Positions 1 to 11,495 of a stretch of DNA of 64,000 nt are shown piece after piece (within the stretch, counting starts at the first letter, position 1; each line of letters begins with the position of its first letter). A model generated the notes under the pieces. It was not told the DNA's origin, searched no databases, and saw only the letters and a list, made by a program, of their open reading frames with translations. The stretch is from Agrococcus terreus (GTDB taxonomy: Bacteria; Actinomycetota; Actinomycetes; Actinomycetales; Microbacteriaceae), in NCBI RefSeq assembly GCF_014645235.1, contig NZ_BMLM01000001.1:1426001-1490000 (forward strand), read 5' to 3'. Both the position numbers and the translations under genes were made by a program.

Positions 1-1
1 C

Positions 2-1000
2 ACCTTCATCTCCGTCATCCGCCTCCAGGCGGGCTGGTTCCGAGGCCCGATCGTCGCGCAGATGTCGCAGTGGACCGCGACGGCCGGCCAGCTCGGCCAG
101 CTGCTCTCGGTCGTGCCGTTCGCCTGGCTGCTGCACCAGGTCGGCTGGACGCTCTCGTTCGGCTCGCTCGCCATCGTCGGCGCGGTCGCGCTCGTGCTCG
201 TGCTCGTGCTCGTCTTCGACTCCCCGAAGGGCGAGCCGCCGCTCGCCACGGGGTCGATCGAGCTGCCGCAGGGCTGGTGGCCGCGGCTGCTCTCGACGCT
301 CCGCCGGCCGGGCACGCAGCTCGGCCTCTGGACGCACTTCGCGCTGCTCGCGACGCCGAACATGTTCATGCTGTTCTGGGGCTACCCGATGCTCGTCGAC
401 GGGCTCGGGTACGAGCGCACGGCGGCGGCGGGGCTCCTCTCGATCACGGTCGTGACGGGCATGGTCGTGGGCCCGATCATCGGCATCGCCACCGCGCGCT
501 TCCCGCTCCGGCGGTCGAACCTCGTGCTCGCGATCGTCGGCCTCCTCGTCGTCACCTGGGCGCTCGTGGTCGGCTGGCCGGAGCGGCCGCCTGCCTGGTT
601 GCTCGTGGTGCTCGTCGTGGTGCTCGGCATCGCCGGGCCCGGGTCGACGGTCGGCTTCGACTTCGCCCGCACCTTCAACCCGCTCCGCACCCTGGGCGCC
701 GCGAACGGCGTCGTCAACGTCGGCGGCTTCGCCGCGAGCTTCGCGATGATGCCCGTCGTCGGCCTCGTGCTCGACCTCGTGCACCACGCGCGGCTCGACG
801 CGGGGGAGGAAGCGGCGCTCTACGACTGGGCGGGCTTCCGGATCGCGCTGTGCGTGCAGTTCGTGGTGCTCGTGCTCGGCGCCGTGATGATCCTGCGCGC
901 GCGTCGCCGCACCCGCCTCCAGCTCCGCGAGGAGGAGGGCATCGAGGTCGGGCCGGTGTGGCGCGCGATCGCCCGCTGGCTGCGGGATCGCCGCGCCTGA
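2..1000 (+). CDS. MFS transporter, 5'-truncated by window edge
   Basis: This is the C-terminal part of a major facilitator superfamily permease in the cytoplasmic membrane. The frame is open from base 2, so the true start lies upstream of the window. About eight hydrophobic segments are visible, separated near the middle by a basic loop (ARFPLRRSN), and the tail is Arg-rich, as expected for the cytoplasmic end of an MFS protein. The long Leu/Val helix around residues 55-75 and the aromatic FMLFWGYPM segment are typical membrane stretches. The substrate cannot be told. It ends 221 bp before the sigma factor gene and is followed by a short GC hairpin, so the two are probably separate units. Confidence 0.85.
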   Translation, partial: TFISVIRLQAGWFRGPIVAQMSQWTATAGQLGQLLSVVPFAWLLHQVGWTLSFGSLAIVGAVALVLVLVLVFDSPKGEPPLATGSIELPQGWWPRLLSTLRRPGTQLGLWTHFALLATPNMFMLFWGYPMLVDGLGYERTAAAGLLSITVVTGMVVGPIIGIATARFPLRRSNLVLAIVGLLVVTWALVVGWPERPPAWLLVVLVVVLGIAGPGSTVGFDFARTFNPLRTLGAANGVVNVGGFAASFAMMPVVGLVLDLVHHARLDAGEEAALYDWAGFRIALCVQFVVLVLGAVMILRARRRTRLQLREEEGIEVGPVWRAIARWLRDRRA

Positions 1001-1022
1001 GCCCGTCCCGGCCGGCCATCGC

Positions 1023-1039
1023 GGGGCCGTCGCGGCCCC
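1023..1039 (+). terminator. Short GC hairpin after the MFS gene
   Basis: GGGGCC and GGCCCC pair around a 5-nt loop (GTCGC). There is no U-tract, as is usual for terminators in high-GC actinobacteria. The stem is only 6 bp, so the call is tentative. Confidence 0.4.
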
Positions 1040-1078
1040 TTCGGGGACACGCGGGAATGCCTATGCCACACCTGGCGC

Positions 1079-1084
1079 TATACT
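1079..1084 (+). promoter_or_regulatory. Candidate -10 (TATACT) for the sigma factor gene
   Basis: TATACT is a strong -10-like hexamer in a GC-rich region, about 140 bp before the sigA start codon. No good -35 lies 16-18 bp upstream. A TTGACA at 1126-1131 has no convincing -10 behind it. The leader before sigA (about 130 nt if this -10 is used) holds nothing else recognised. Confidence 0.4.
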
Positions 1085-1221
1085 GTCAAGACCGACCCAG
1101 TCGAGACCGCGCTCCGGCGCAGGACTTGACATGGGTCATTCGACTGCCCCGAGATCGACCGCCCGCGCTCGATCAGCCCGCGAGGCCCGCCCCGCAGGCG
1201 CCCGCACCGACCGGAGGACCC

Positions 1222-2586
1222 ATGCCAGCCAAGGAGACCACCACCGCGACGCGCCGTACGAAGGCGGAGGCCGCGGAGGCCGCCACGACGAGCGCGGCGA
1301 AGGAGCCCGCCGCCAAGGCGGCGCCGAAGACGGCGGCCAAGACGACGACGAAGGCCGCGGCCGCGAAGACGACGACCGGCAAGGCCGCCGCCACGAAGAC
1401 CGCCGCGACCAAGACCACGGCGACGAAGGCGAAGACGACGCGCGCGAAGGCCGCGACGGCCGATGGTGCCACCGCGGCCCCGAAGGCGCGCGGCGGCCGC
1501 AAGAAGGCCGCCGACCCCGTCGACGAGGTGCAGGCCGAGGAGGCCGCCGCCGCCGAGGCCCCCGAGGAGGAGGCGCCCGAGGAGGACGAGAAGGTCCACG
1601 TCGAGAAGCTCCCGACCGGCGCGCTGCGCCTCTCGGGCGACGACGACGAGCCCGCCGCCACGCAGATCACGGGTGCCACGGCCGACCCGGTCAAGGACTA
1701 CCTGAAGCAGATCGGCAAGGTCGCGCTCCTCAACGCCGAGCAGGAGGTCGACCTCGCCATGCGCATCGAGGCGGGCCTGTTCGCCGAGGAGCGCCTCTCG
1801 CTCGAGGGCGACGACCTCGACTGGCAGCTCAAGCGCGACCTCACCCGCATCGCCCGCGACGGCCAGCGCGCGAAGTCGCACCTGCTGGGCGCGAACCTCC
1901 GCCTCGTCGTCTCGCTCGCCAAGCGCTACACGGGCCGCGGCATGCAGTTCCTGGACCTCATCCAGGAGGGCAACCTCGGCCTCATCCGCGCCGTCGAGAA
2001 GTTCGACTACACCAAGGGCTTCAAGTTCTCGACCTACGCGACGTGGTGGATCCGCCAGGCCATCACCCGCGCCATGGCCGACCAGGCCCGCACCATCCGC
2101 ATCCCCGTGCACATGGTCGAGGTCATCAACAAGCTCGCCCGCGTGCAGCGCCAGATGCTCCAGGACCTGGGCCGCGAGCCCACGCCCGAGGAGCTGGCCC
2201 GCGAGCTCGACATGACCCCCGAGAAGGTCATCGAGGTGCAGAAGTACGGCCGCGAGCCCATCTCGCTGCACACGCCCCTCGGCGAGGACGGCGACAGCGA
2301 GTTCGGCGACCTCATCGAGGACACCGAGGCGGTCGTGCCGGCCGACGCGGTGGGCTTCACGATGCTGCAGCGCCAGCTCGAGTCGCTCCTCGACTCGCTC
2401 TCGGAGCGCGAGGCGGGCGTGATCCGCATGCGCTTCGGCCTCGGCGACGGCATGCCGAAGACGCTCGACCAGATCGGCGACACCTTCGGCGTGACGCGCG
2501 AGCGCATCCGCCAGATCGAGTCGAAGACGATGGCGAAGCTGCGCCACCCGTCGCGGTCGCAGCAGCTGCGCGACTACCTGGAGTGA
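1222..2586 (+). CDS. sigA: Principal RNA polymerase sigma factor (SigA/HrdB family)
   Basis: The 454-residue protein directs RNA polymerase to housekeeping promoters. The C-terminal two thirds carries sigma-70 regions in order: 1.2 ([13 protein letters not shown]), 2.1-2.4 ([37 protein letters not shown]), region 3, and 4.1-4.2 ([17 protein letters not shown]). The ending LRDYLE is typical of group 1 sigmas. The start was set at ATG 1222 because GGAGG lies at 1213-1217 and the coding character (Lys-Ala-Thr repeats) begins there; an open frame continues upstream only as a shadow of the MFS gene. Residues about 10-85 are a low-complexity Ala/Lys/Thr tract resembling histone H1 tails, followed by an acidic Glu-rich stretch. 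Such disordered N-terminal extensions are known in actinobacterial principal sigmas. Confidence 0.96.
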   Translation: MPAKETTTATRRTKAEAAEAATTSAAKEPAAKAAPKTAAKTTTKAAAAKTTTGKAAATKTAATKTTATKAKTTRAKAATADGATAAPKARGGRKKAADPVDEVQAEEAAAAEAPEEEAPEEDEKVHVEKLPTGALRLSGDDDEPAATQITGATADPVKDYLKQIGKVALLNAEQEVDLAMRIEAGLFAEERLSLEGDDLDWQLKRDLTRIARDGQRAKSHLLGANLRLVVSLAKRYTGRGMQFLDLIQEGNLGLIRAVEKFDYTKGFKFSTYATWWIRQAITRAMADQARTIRIPVHMVEVINKLARVQRQMLQDLGREPTPEELARELDMTPEKVIEVQKYGREPISLHTPLGEDGDSEFGDLIEDTEAVVPADAVGFTMLQRQLESLLDSLSEREAGVIRMRFGLGDGMPKTLDQIGDTFGVTRERIRQIESKTMAKLRHPSRSQQLRDYLE

Positions 2587-2619
2587 TCCGCACGATCCGT
2601 GCGCGTCACGGAGCGTCAC

Positions 2620-2648
2620 GAGGCCGTCGGGAATCTCCCGGCGGCCTC
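2620..2648 (+). terminator. Hairpin terminator after sigA
   Basis: GAGGCCGTCGGGA at 2620-2632 pairs with TCCCGGCGGCCTC at 2636-2648: 13 bp including one G-T wobble, with a 3-nt loop. No U-tract follows. It sits 34 bp after the sigA stop and before the next gene's ribosome site. Confidence 0.65.
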
Positions 2649-2691
2649 GCCGCGTTCTAGGATGGGTCGATACCCCCGAGAAGGAGTGCTC

Positions 2692-3528
2692 ATGCCTCGC
2701 CCCCGCACCATCGTGTCCCGGCTCGCCCCCGCCGCGGCCGTCGCCGCTGCCGCCGTCGCCCTCGCCGGCTGCTCGTCGGGCGGCGCCGACCCCGCCGCGA
2801 CCGAGACCGCCTCGGGCGGCGTGACGCTCGAGCAGGTGCAGGAGGCCGGCACGCTCGTCGTGGGCACCGAGGGCACCTACTCGCCGTTCTCGTTCCACCA
2901 GGACGGCGCGGGCGAGCTCACCGGCTACGACGTCGAGATCATCACGGCGGTCGCCGGGGAGCTCGGCGTCGAGGTCGAGTTCCAGGAGACGCAGTGGGAC
3001 GCGCTGTTCGCCGCGCTCGACTCCGGCCGCATCGACGTCATCGCCAACCAGGTCTCGATCACGCCCGAGCGCCTCGAGCGCTACGAGTTCTCGGAGCCGT
3101 ACACGTACTCGCCCGGCGTGCTCGTGGTCGCCGAGGACAGCGACATCCAGTCGTTCGACGACCTCTCGGGCCGCGTGAGCGCGCAGTCGCTCACGAGCAA
3201 CTGGGCCGAGGTCGCCACCGAGGCCGGCGCGCAGGTCGAGGAGGTCGAGGGCTTCGCCCAGGCCGCCGAGCTGCTGCGCGCGGGCCGCGTCGACGCGACC
3301 GTCAACGACCGCCTCACGTTCCTCGACTACGAGACCGCGCAGGGCGGCGAGACCGGCCTCCGCGTCGCGGCCGAGACCGACGACACGAGCGAGAACGCCT
3401 TCGCGTTCCGCGCCGGCAGCGAGACGCTCGTCGCCGCGATCGACGAGGCGCTCGCCTCGCTCGCGGCCGACGGCACGCTCGCCGAGATCTCGGCGACGTA
3501 CTTCGGCGAGGACGTCTCGCAGCCGTGA
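2692..3528 (+). CDS. Amino-acid ABC transporter substrate-binding lipoprotein
   Basis: This 278-residue protein belongs to solute-binding family 3. It starts at ATG 2692 behind AAGGAG (2681-2686). The signal peptide has a hydrophobic Ala/Val core and the lipobox LAGC, giving lipidated Cys27, so it is anchored on the outer face of the membrane. The body has the family pattern LVVGTEGTYSPFSFH near the mature N-terminus and VGTEG/FDVEI-like and DVIANQVSITPER segments that line the ligand pocket. With the permease and ATPase that follow it forms a polar amino-acid uptake system, probably of the cystine/glutamine type; the exact ligand cannot be told. A strong palindrome and a separate promoter separate it from the permease. 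Confidence 0.9.
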   Translation: MPRPRTIVSRLAPAAAVAAAAVALAGCSSGGADPAATETASGGVTLEQVQEAGTLVVGTEGTYSPFSFHQDGAGELTGYDVEIITAVAGELGVEVEFQETQWDALFAALDSGRIDVIANQVSITPERLERYEFSEPYTYSPGVLVVAEDSDIQSFDDLSGRVSAQSLTSNWAEVATEAGAQVEEVEGFAQAAELLRAGRVDATVNDRLTFLDYETAQGGETGLRVAAETDDTSENAFAFRAGSETLVAAIDEALASLAADGTLAEISATYFGEDVSQP

Positions 3529-3542
3529 CGAGCGCCATCCAC

Positions 3543-3574
3543 GACGCGGCCCGGGCAGCTGCCCGGGCCGCGTC
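3543..3574 (+). terminator. Perfect 32-bp palindrome between binding protein and permease
   Basis: The half site GACGCGGCCCGGGCAG is followed immediately by its exact reverse complement. As RNA it would form a very stable hairpin 14 bp after the binding-protein stop. It probably ends most transcripts there or protects the 3' end of the binding-protein mRNA, so that binding protein is made in excess over the membrane components. Confidence 0.7.
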
Positions 3575-3611
3575 GGCGTCCGCCCCAGGCGCGAGCGCGT
3601 AGGGTCGCTCC

Positions 3612-4268
3612 GTGGACTGGGAGCTGATCGGATCGTCGATCGGGCCGATCGTGCTCGGCGCGATCCAGGGCACGATCCCGCTGACGGCCGCGTCGTTCGC
3701 GCTCGGCCTCACGATCGCCGTGCTGCTCGCGCTCGCCCGCATCTCGGGCGTCGCCGTGCTCTCGGCGGTCGCCCGCGCCTACATCTCGATCATCCGCGGC
3801 ACGCCGCTGCTCGTGCAGCTGTTCGTGATCTTCTACGGCATGCCGCAGCTGGGCATCACGCTCGACCCGTGGCCGAGCGCGATCATCGTGCTGTCGATGA
3901 ACGTGGGCGGCTACGCGGCCGAGATCATCCGCGCGGCGATCCTGTCGATCCCGCGCGGGCAGTGGGAGGCCGCGGCCATGATCGGCATGCCGCGGGGCCA
4001 GGCGCTGCTGCGGATCGTGCTGCCGCAGGCGGCGCGCGTCTCGGTGCCGCCGCTGTCGAACACGCTCATCTCGCTCGTCAAGGACTCGTCGCTCTGCTCG
4101 CTCATCCTCGTGACCGAGCTGTTCCGCGTCGCGCAGCGCATCGCGGCGCCGAGCGGCGAGTTCCTGCTGCTCTACGCCATCGCGGGCGCCATCTACTGGG
4201 TCATCTGCCTCGTGCTCGCGTTCGGCCAGGACCGCCTCGAGGGGAGGCTCGACCGCTATGCCGTCTGA
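3612..4268 (+). CDS. Amino-acid ABC transporter permease
   Basis: The 218-residue integral membrane protein of the HisM/GlnP family forms the channel of the transporter. It has about five membrane spans and the EAA-type cytoplasmic loop (GQWEAAAMIGMPRGQAL) that docks on the ATPase. The RGTPLLVQLF segment is diagnostic for this permease family. Start is GTG 3612: TAGGGT (3600-3605) ends 6 nt before it and there is no Shine-Dalgarno, so it looks like a leaderless transcript with its own promoter. Its 3' end overlaps the ATPase gene by 11 nt, implying translational coupling. Confidence 0.93.
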   Translation: MDWELIGSSIGPIVLGAIQGTIPLTAASFALGLTIAVLLALARISGVAVLSAVARAYISIIRGTPLLVQLFVIFYGMPQLGITLDPWPSAIIVLSMNVGGYAAEIIRAAILSIPRGQWEAAAMIGMPRGQALLRIVLPQAARVSVPPLSNTLISLVKDSSLCSLILVTELFRVAQRIAAPSGEFLLLYAIAGAIYWVICLVLAFGQDRLEGRLDRYAV

Positions 4269-5046
4269 CCAGCCCGTCCCGCCCGCCGACGGCCTCCTGC
4301 TGTCGGCCCGCGGCCTCCACAAGTCGTTCGGCGACAACCACGTGCTGCGCGGCGTCGACCTCGACATCGCGCCCGGCACCGTGCATGCGCTGATCGGGCC
4401 CTCCGGCTCCGGCAAGACGACGGTCCTCCGCTCGCTCAACGGCCTCGAGACGCCCGACGCCGGCACGCTCCGCATCGGCGACCTCTCGCTCGACTTCGAC
4501 CGCGCCATCGGCCGTCGGGAGCGCGCGGCGCTGCACCGCGCGTCCGCGATGGTCTTCCAGCAGCACCAGCTCTTCCCGCACCTCACCGTGCTCGGCAACG
4601 CGACGATCGGCCCCATCCGCGTGCAGGGCCGGTCGCGCGACGAGGCGACCGAGGCCGCGCTCGCGCTGCTCGACCGCGTGGGCCTCCGCGAGAAGGCCGA
4701 CGCCTACCCCTCGTCGCTCTCGGGCGGCCAGCAGCAGCGCGTCGGCATCGTGCGCGCGCTCGCGCTCCAGCCGTCGATGCTGCTCTTCGACGAGCCGACG
4801 TCCTCGCTCGACCCGGAGCTCGTCGGCGAGGTGCTCGCCGTCATGAGCGAGCTCGCCTCGGAGGGATGGACGATGGCCGTCGTCACGCACGAGCTCGGCT
4901 TCGCGCACGAGGTCGCCGATCGGGTGTCGTTCTTCGACGGCGGCGTCGTCGTCGAGCAGGGGAGCCCGGAGCAGGTGTTCGAGGCGCCGCAGCACGAGCG
5001 CACGCAGCGGTTCCTCCAGCGCATGCGCGGGCCGTTCGGCGGCTGA
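4258..5046 (+). CDS. Amino-acid ABC transporter ATP-binding protein
   Basis: The 262-residue cytoplasmic ATPase powers the adjacent amino-acid permease. Walker A is GPSGSGKTT (residues 47-55), the ABC signature is LSGGQQQR, Walker B is LLFDEPTSS, and the switch histidine lies in VVTHELGFA. The Q-loop segment MVFQQHQLFPHLTV matches polar amino-acid transporters. ATG 4258 lies inside the end of the permease gene (11-nt overlap), so translation is probably coupled. A strong bidirectional terminator follows. Confidence 0.95.
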   Translation: MPSDQPVPPADGLLLSARGLHKSFGDNHVLRGVDLDIAPGTVHALIGPSGSGKTTVLRSLNGLETPDAGTLRIGDLSLDFDRAIGRRERAALHRASAMVFQQHQLFPHLTVLGNATIGPIRVQGRSRDEATEAALALLDRVGLREKADAYPSSLSGGQQQRVGIVRALALQPSMLLFDEPTSSLDPELVGEVLAVMSELASEGWTMAVVTHELGFAHEVADRVSFFDGGVVVEQGSPEQVFEAPQHERTQRFLQRMRGPFGG

Positions 5047-5075
5047 CCCCGCCACGCGCAGACGCCCGCCACGCG

Positions 5076-5108
5076 ACGAGGCCCGCCCCGGATGGGGGCG
5101 GGCCTCGT
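5076..5108. terminator. Bidirectional terminator between ATPase and zinc-ribbon gene
   Basis: ACGAGGCCCGCCCC at 5076-5089 pairs perfectly with GGGGCGGGCCTCGT at 5095-5108 around GGATG (14 bp). It lies between convergent genes and can serve both. Confidence 0.8.
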
Positions 5109-5129
5109 GAGCGTCAGGGGGAGACGGGC

Positions 5130-5351
5130 TCAGCGCTCGTGGAGCTTCGCCGTCTCGTCGTGCCACACGGTGGCGACGGGCTCGAGCGCCTCGCGGTGCT
5201 TGGCGGCGTGGTGCGCGCAGAAGAGCAGCGTGCCGCTCGACATGGTCGCGCGGACGTACGCCTGGGCACCGCAGCTGTCGCAGCGGTCGAGACCGGTGAG
5301 CGGGGCTCGCGCCTCGTCCACCTCGAGCGTCGGGGTCTGGATGTCGTTCAC
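5130..5351 (-). CDS. Small Cys/His protein (DUF7455-like)
   Basis: This 73-residue soluble protein is one of the small actinobacterial proteins commonly found next to parE. It contains DRCDSCGAQA and later FCAHHAAKH, giving a CxxC...CxxH set able to bind one zinc ion. Its function is unknown. Start GTG 5351 was chosen because GAGGAGGG (minus strand, 5363-5356) precedes it; the frame is open 21 codons further but that part has no family-like sequence. It is divergent from parE, with a 253-bp gap that holds a TAGGCT -10 candidate for parE at 5512-5517. Confidence 0.75.
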   Translation of the reverse strand: MNDIQTPTLEVDEARAPLTGLDRCDSCGAQAYVRATMSSGTLLFCAHHAAKHREALEPVATVWHDETAKLHER

Positions 5352-5604
5352 AGGGCCCTCCTCTGATTCGTCCTGGCCACCAGTCTCCCATGCGCGTGGG
5401 CCGCAGACCCGCAAGGTCGGCCTCGGTTCGCCAGCGGCAGAACGCGCGCGCAGGCGCAGGACGATCCGCGCGCCCTGCCGGTGGGAGGTGCCGGGCGGCC
5501 GTAGGCTGGCCTGCGGCGTGCCGCACCGGCGCGGGCCGGCCCTGGGCCGGTCCCCGGACGGAGCGCCGGCAGGAGGCGCGCACGGCGCGCAGGAGAGGGG
5601 ACCG

Positions 5605-7683
<2,079 letters not shown>

Positions 7684-7710
7684 CCCGGTGCGCCGGCGCT
7701 GCCGGCGGTG

Positions 7711-7830
7711 CGACCGAGCGGTCGCTCCCGCCCGCGCGAGCCGCTGAGCGGTCGCGGGCGGTCGTCCGCCGGCCGTCGCGCCCGCCGTTCGTGACCGCTC
7801 GATGGCCGCTCGCGGCACGAGCGACCGTTC
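7711..7830. repeat. Inverted repeats in the parE/parC convergent gap
   Basis: GAGCGGTC occurs at 7716-7723 and 7746-7753, GACCGCTC at 7793-7800, and a one-mismatch copy GACCGTTC at 7823-7830. The second and third form the outer stem of a hairpin whose inner stem is GCGGGCG (7754-7760) with CGCCCGC (7779-7785). A smaller element, GCGACCG-AG-CGGTCGC, surrounds the first copy. The likely role is bidirectional termination of parE and parC; protein binding is possible. Confidence 0.55.
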
Positions 7831-7847
7831 GAGCAGGGCGCCGGAGC

Positions 7848-10280
7848 TCAGCTGCCCAGGCGGCTGCCGATCGCGCCGATGGCGCCGTCGATTGCGACGC
7901 CCGAGCCCGTGCGCGGCGCGCCGCCGGGCGGCAGCTGGCGTTGCGAGCCGTCGGCGCCGACCGCCAGGGGAGCGGCGCCGGCCCAGGCGAGCGCGATGCC
8001 CACCTCGCCCTTGAGCAGCCGGTGCGCGGCGACGCCGCCCGTGCCGCGGCCCTTGGCGGGGAACTCCTCGAGCGCCGACACCTTCACGCGCGGCTCGTCG
8101 AGGCCCGCGAGCGTCTCGGCGGTCTCGGTGACGGTGACGACCTCCGCCTCCTCGCCGACGACGCCGGCGAAGCGGACGGCGGCGCCGCCCTTGAGGCCGA
8201 TGCCCTTCATGCCGCCCGCCCCGGGGCCCTGCGGGTTGACCGCGGATGCCTGGAAGCGCAGCAGCTGCGCGTCGGAGGTGATGAGCACGATCCAGTCGTC
8301 GTCGGGTGCAGGGGCGAGGCCCACGACGCGGTCGCCGGCCTTGAGCGCGATGAGCGACTCTCCCTCGCGGTCGCGGAGCTCCGCCGGCTTCACGCGCTTC
8401 ACGACGCCCTGGGCGGTCGCGACGAGCCACGGCGACTCGTCGGCGACGTCGACGATGCCGACGACCTCCTCGCCGCGGCCGAGCTGCACGAGGTCCTTGA
8501 GCTTGAGGCCGGCGGTGAGCCCGATCGACGCCGGCGGCACCGAGGGCAGGTCGAGCGGCGTGAGGCGGTGCACGACGCCCGACGACGACACGAGCCCGTA
8601 GGCGCCTCGGGTCGTCGTGCGGATGGCGCCGCGGATGGCGTCGTGGCGGCTGCGGCGCGTGGGGACGGGGATGGGCTCCTCGCCGTCGACGCGCACGAGG
8701 CGGCCGGTGGCCGAGAGGATCACGGTCGTCGGCGCGTCCGCGACCTCCGCCTGCACGGCCGCGGCCTTGCCGCGGGTCGGGGTGGCGCCGCCCTCGGTGA
8801 GCGCGGTGCGGCGCGGGGTGCCGAAGCGCTCCGCGACCTCGTCGAGCTCGTGCGCGACGAGGTCGTGCAGCACCTGCTCGGAGCCGAGGATGCGCTCGAG
8901 CTCGGCGATCTCGGCGCGCAGCTCGTCGGCCTCCGCCTCGAGCTCGACGCGCGAGAACTTCGTGAGGCGCCGCAGGCGCAGCTCGAGGATGTACTCGGCC
9001 TGCGGCTCGGAGAGGTCGAACACGTCGCGCAGGCGCGTGCGGGCCTGCTCGGCGTCGTCGCTCGAGCGGATGAGCTGGATGACCTCGTCGATGTCGAGGA
9101 TCGCGATGAGGAGGCCCTCGACGAGGTGCAGGCGCTCCTGCTTGCGGGCGAGGCGGAACGCGGTGCGGCGACGCACGACGCCGACGCGGTGGTCGAGGTA
9201 GACCCGCAGCAGGTCCTTGAGGCCCAGGGTCTCCGGCACACCCTTGACGAGCGCGACGGCGTTGATCGAGAAGCCGTCCTCGAGGGGCGTGTAGCGGTAG
9301 AGCAGCTGCAGCACGGCCTCGGGGTCGAAGCCCGTCTTCACGGGGATGACGAGGCGGAGGCCGTGCTTGCGGTCGGTGAGGTCCTGGACATCGGCGATGC
9401 CCTGCAGCTTCTTCGCCTGCACGCCGTCCTTGATCTTCTCGATGACCCGCTCGGGGCCGACGAGGTACGGCAGCTCGGTGATGACGATCTGCGTCTTGCG
9501 GCCCTGCCGCTCGATCGACGCTCGGGCGCGGGTGCGGAACGAGCCGCGGCCCGTCTCGTACGCGTCGCGGATGCCGTCGAGGCCGGCGATGATGCCGCCG
9601 CCGGGGAGGTCCGGCCCGGGCACGTGCCGCATGAGGTCGGCCGTCGTCGCCTGCGGATGCGCGAGCAGGTGCTTCGCGGCCTGCACGACCTCCACGAGGT
9701 TGTGCGGCGCCATGTTCGTGGCCATGCCGACCGCGATGCCGGCGGCGCCGTTGACGAGCAGGCTCGGGTACGAGGCCGGCAGCACGTCGGGCTGCTGGAA
9801 CTGGTTGTCGTAGTTGGGGACGAAGTCGACGACGTCCTCGTCGAGGCCCTCCGTGAGCGACAGGCCCGCGGCGGCCAGGCGCGCCTCCGTGTAGCGGGGC
9901 GCGGCGGGGCCGTCGTCGAGCGAGCCGAAGTTGCCGTGCCCGTCGACGAGCGGCAGGCGCAGCGTGAAGTCCTGCGCGAGGCGCACGAGCGCCTCGTAGA
10001 TCGCGGAGTCGCCGTGCGGGTGCAGCTTGCCCATCACCTCGCCGACGACGCGCGCGCACTTCACGTGCCCGCGGTCGGGGCGCAGGCCCATCTCGGCCAT
10101 CTGGAAGAGGATGCGGCGCTGCACGGGCTTCAGGCCGTCGCGGGCGTCGGGGAGCGCGCGGGCGTAGATGACGGAGTACGCGTACTCGAGGAACGAGTCC
10201 TGCATCTCGCTCGCGAGATCGATGTCGTCGATCCGCTCGAGGTCCTCGGCGGTGCTGTCGATGGGGGGCGTGGCGTTCAT
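7848..10280 (-). CDS. parC: DNA topoisomerase IV subunit A (ParC)
   Basis: The 810-residue breakage-reunion subunit cuts and rejoins DNA with ParE. The catalytic tyrosine is Tyr130 ([10 protein letters not shown]). The winged-helix/QRDR region [17 protein letters not shown] spans residues 84-100, with Ser92 and Glu96 at the positions linked to quinolone resistance in GyrA/ParC, that is, the unmutated type. The C-terminal half contains degenerate beta-pinwheel blades. ATG 10280 starts MNATPPID, behind a weak GAGAG. The divergent phosphodiesterase gene starts 82 bp away. Confidence 0.92.
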   Translation of the reverse strand: MNATPPIDSTAEDLERIDDIDLASEMQDSFLEYAYSVIYARALPDARDGLKPVQRRILFQMAEMGLRPDRGHVKCARVVGEVMGKLHPHGDSAIYEALVRLAQDFTLRLPLVDGHGNFGSLDDGPAAPRYTEARLAAAGLSLTEGLDEDVVDFVPNYDNQFQQPDVLPASYPSLLVNGAAGIAVGMATNMAPHNLVEVVQAAKHLLAHPQATTADLMRHVPGPDLPGGGIIAGLDGIRDAYETGRGSFRTRARASIERQGRKTQIVITELPYLVGPERVIEKIKDGVQAKKLQGIADVQDLTDRKHGLRLVIPVKTGFDPEAVLQLLYRYTPLEDGFSINAVALVKGVPETLGLKDLLRVYLDHRVGVVRRRTAFRLARKQERLHLVEGLLIAILDIDEVIQLIRSSDDAEQARTRLRDVFDLSEPQAEYILELRLRRLTKFSRVELEAEADELRAEIAELERILGSEQVLHDLVAHELDEVAERFGTPRRTALTEGGATPTRGKAAAVQAEVADAPTTVILSATGRLVRVDGEEPIPVPTRRSRHDAIRGAIRTTTRGAYGLVSSSGVVHRLTPLDLPSVPPASIGLTAGLKLKDLVQLGRGEEVVGIVDVADESPWLVATAQGVVKRVKPAELRDREGESLIALKAGDRVVGLAPAPDDDWIVLITSDAQLLRFQASAVNPQGPGAGGMKGIGLKGGAAVRFAGVVGEEAEVVTVTETAETLAGLDEPRVKVSALEEFPAKGRGTGGVAAHRLLKGEVGIALAWAGAAPLAVGADGSQRQLPPGGAPRTGSGVAIDGAIGAIGSRLGS

Positions 10281-10362
10281 GGGCTCTCGCAACGCTACCG
10301 ACGACGCGCCGCCCTGGCCGACAGGCGCACCGGAGCGGGGCGGAGGCCGGTAGCGTCGCAGG

Positions 10363-11445
10363 ATGCTGCCCGTACGCCGCCAGGATGCCCCCGCGCTCGC
10401 CGACGTGCTCTCGAGCGCCGCCGCCGCCATGCGGGGCGAGGGCGGCGCGCTGCGGCTGCCGCGGGTCGCCGGCGCCGTGGTGCTCGTGGTCGACGGGCTG
10501 GGCGCCGCGCAGCTCGGCCAGCGCTCCGGGCACGCGCGCACGCTCGCGACCGCGCCCGGCGGCTCGCTGGACGCCGGCTTCCCGACCACCACCGCATCCG
10601 CCCTCGCATCGCTCACGACCGGCGCGCTCCCGGGCGAGCACGGCATCGTCGGCTACGACGCGCTCGTGCCGGGCGTCGGCGTGCGCAACCAGCTGCGCGA
10701 CTGGGGCGGCGCGATGGATCCGGCCACCTGGCAGCGGAGGCCCACCCTCTTCGAGACCACCCCGTCGATCGTGATCGCCGAGCCCAAGCACGCGACCTCC
10801 GGGTTCACCCGCGGGGTGCTGCGCGGCGCCGAGTACCGGGGCGGGCGCACGATGGCCGACCGCTTCGAGCTCGCGGCCGACGCGGCCCGCGAGCGCTCGC
10901 TCGTGTACCTGTACGTGCCCGAGCTCGACCGCGCGGGCCACGACCGCGGGTGGCAGGACGCCTCCTGGGTCGACGCGCTCGAGGAGGTCGACGGCCTGCT
11001 GGCCGGCCTGCTGCGCACGCTGCCGCGCGACGTCGGGCTGCTCGCCACGGCCGACCACGGCATGGTCGACGTGCCGGAGAGCGCGCACCTCATCGTGCCG
11101 CCGACGCTCCTCGACGGCGTCGCGCACGTCGCGGGCGAGCCCCGCTGCCTGCAGCTGCACGTGGGCCAGGGGGAGGACGCCGCGGATCTCGCGGCACGCT
11201 GGCGCGACTGGATCCAGGACGCCGGATGGGTCGCGACGCGCGACGAGGTCGTGGCCGCCGGCTGGCTCGGCGCGCTCGACCACGACGTGGCGCCGCGCTT
11301 CGGCGACGTCGTCGTCGCGGCGCGCGGCCGGTGCGCGCTGTACCTCGACGAGGCCGACCCCGCGCGCGGCATGGTCGGCCAGCACGGCTCGCTCACGCCC
11401 GACGAGCTGCGGGTGCCGCTGCGCCGGTTCGGGGCCTTCGCGTGA
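10363..11445 (+). CDS. Type I phosphodiesterase / nucleotide pyrophosphatase (alkaline phosphatase superfamily)
   Basis: The 360-residue metallo-hydrolase has metal and nucleophile motifs in order: [23 protein letters not shown] (nucleophilic Thr), [20 protein letters not shown] and the C-terminal GQHGSLTP. No signal peptide is obvious, so it is probably cytoplasmic. The substrate is unknown; the family cleaves phosphodiesters or pyrophosphates. ATG 10363 is preceded by TAGCGT (10351-10356) with a 6-nt spacer and no Shine-Dalgarno, consistent with a leaderless mRNA. In related actinobacteria this gene sits close to sepH; here an accessory block intervenes. Confidence 0.85.
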   Translation: MLPVRRQDAPALADVLSSAAAAMRGEGGALRLPRVAGAVVLVVDGLGAAQLGQRSGHARTLATAPGGSLDAGFPTTTASALASLTTGALPGEHGIVGYDALVPGVGVRNQLRDWGGAMDPATWQRRPTLFETTPSIVIAEPKHATSGFTRGVLRGAEYRGGRTMADRFELAADAARERSLVYLYVPELDRAGHDRGWQDASWVDALEEVDGLLAGLLRTLPRDVGLLATADHGMVDVPESAHLIVPPTLLDGVAHVAGEPRCLQLHVGQGEDAADLAARWRDWIQDAGWVATRDEVVAAGWLGALDHDVAPRFGDVVVAARGRCALYLDEADPARGMVGQHGSLTPDELRVPLRRFGAFA

Positions 11446-11495
11446 TGCGCGACTCGGCACCGAGGAGCCGAGGGATGCTCCGCTACGTTCCCCGC

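Noticed and set aside
1126-1131. TTGACA as a -35 for sigA
   Set aside because: No TANNNT hexamer occurs 15-19 bp downstream, so the TATACT at 1079 is favoured as the -10 candidate.
1290-1470. Repetitive AAG/ACG/GCC DNA that could suggest a CRISPR or VNTR
   Set aside because: It encodes the Lys/Thr/Ala tail of SigA in frame; units are irregular and there are no spacers.
11445-11495. Earlier ATG starts (11445, 11475) for the lipoprotein
   Set aside because: They would lengthen the n-region of the signal peptide with Arg/Ser residues, and the TACGTT hexamer lies exactly 6 nt before ATG 11496. Not excluded, only less likely.
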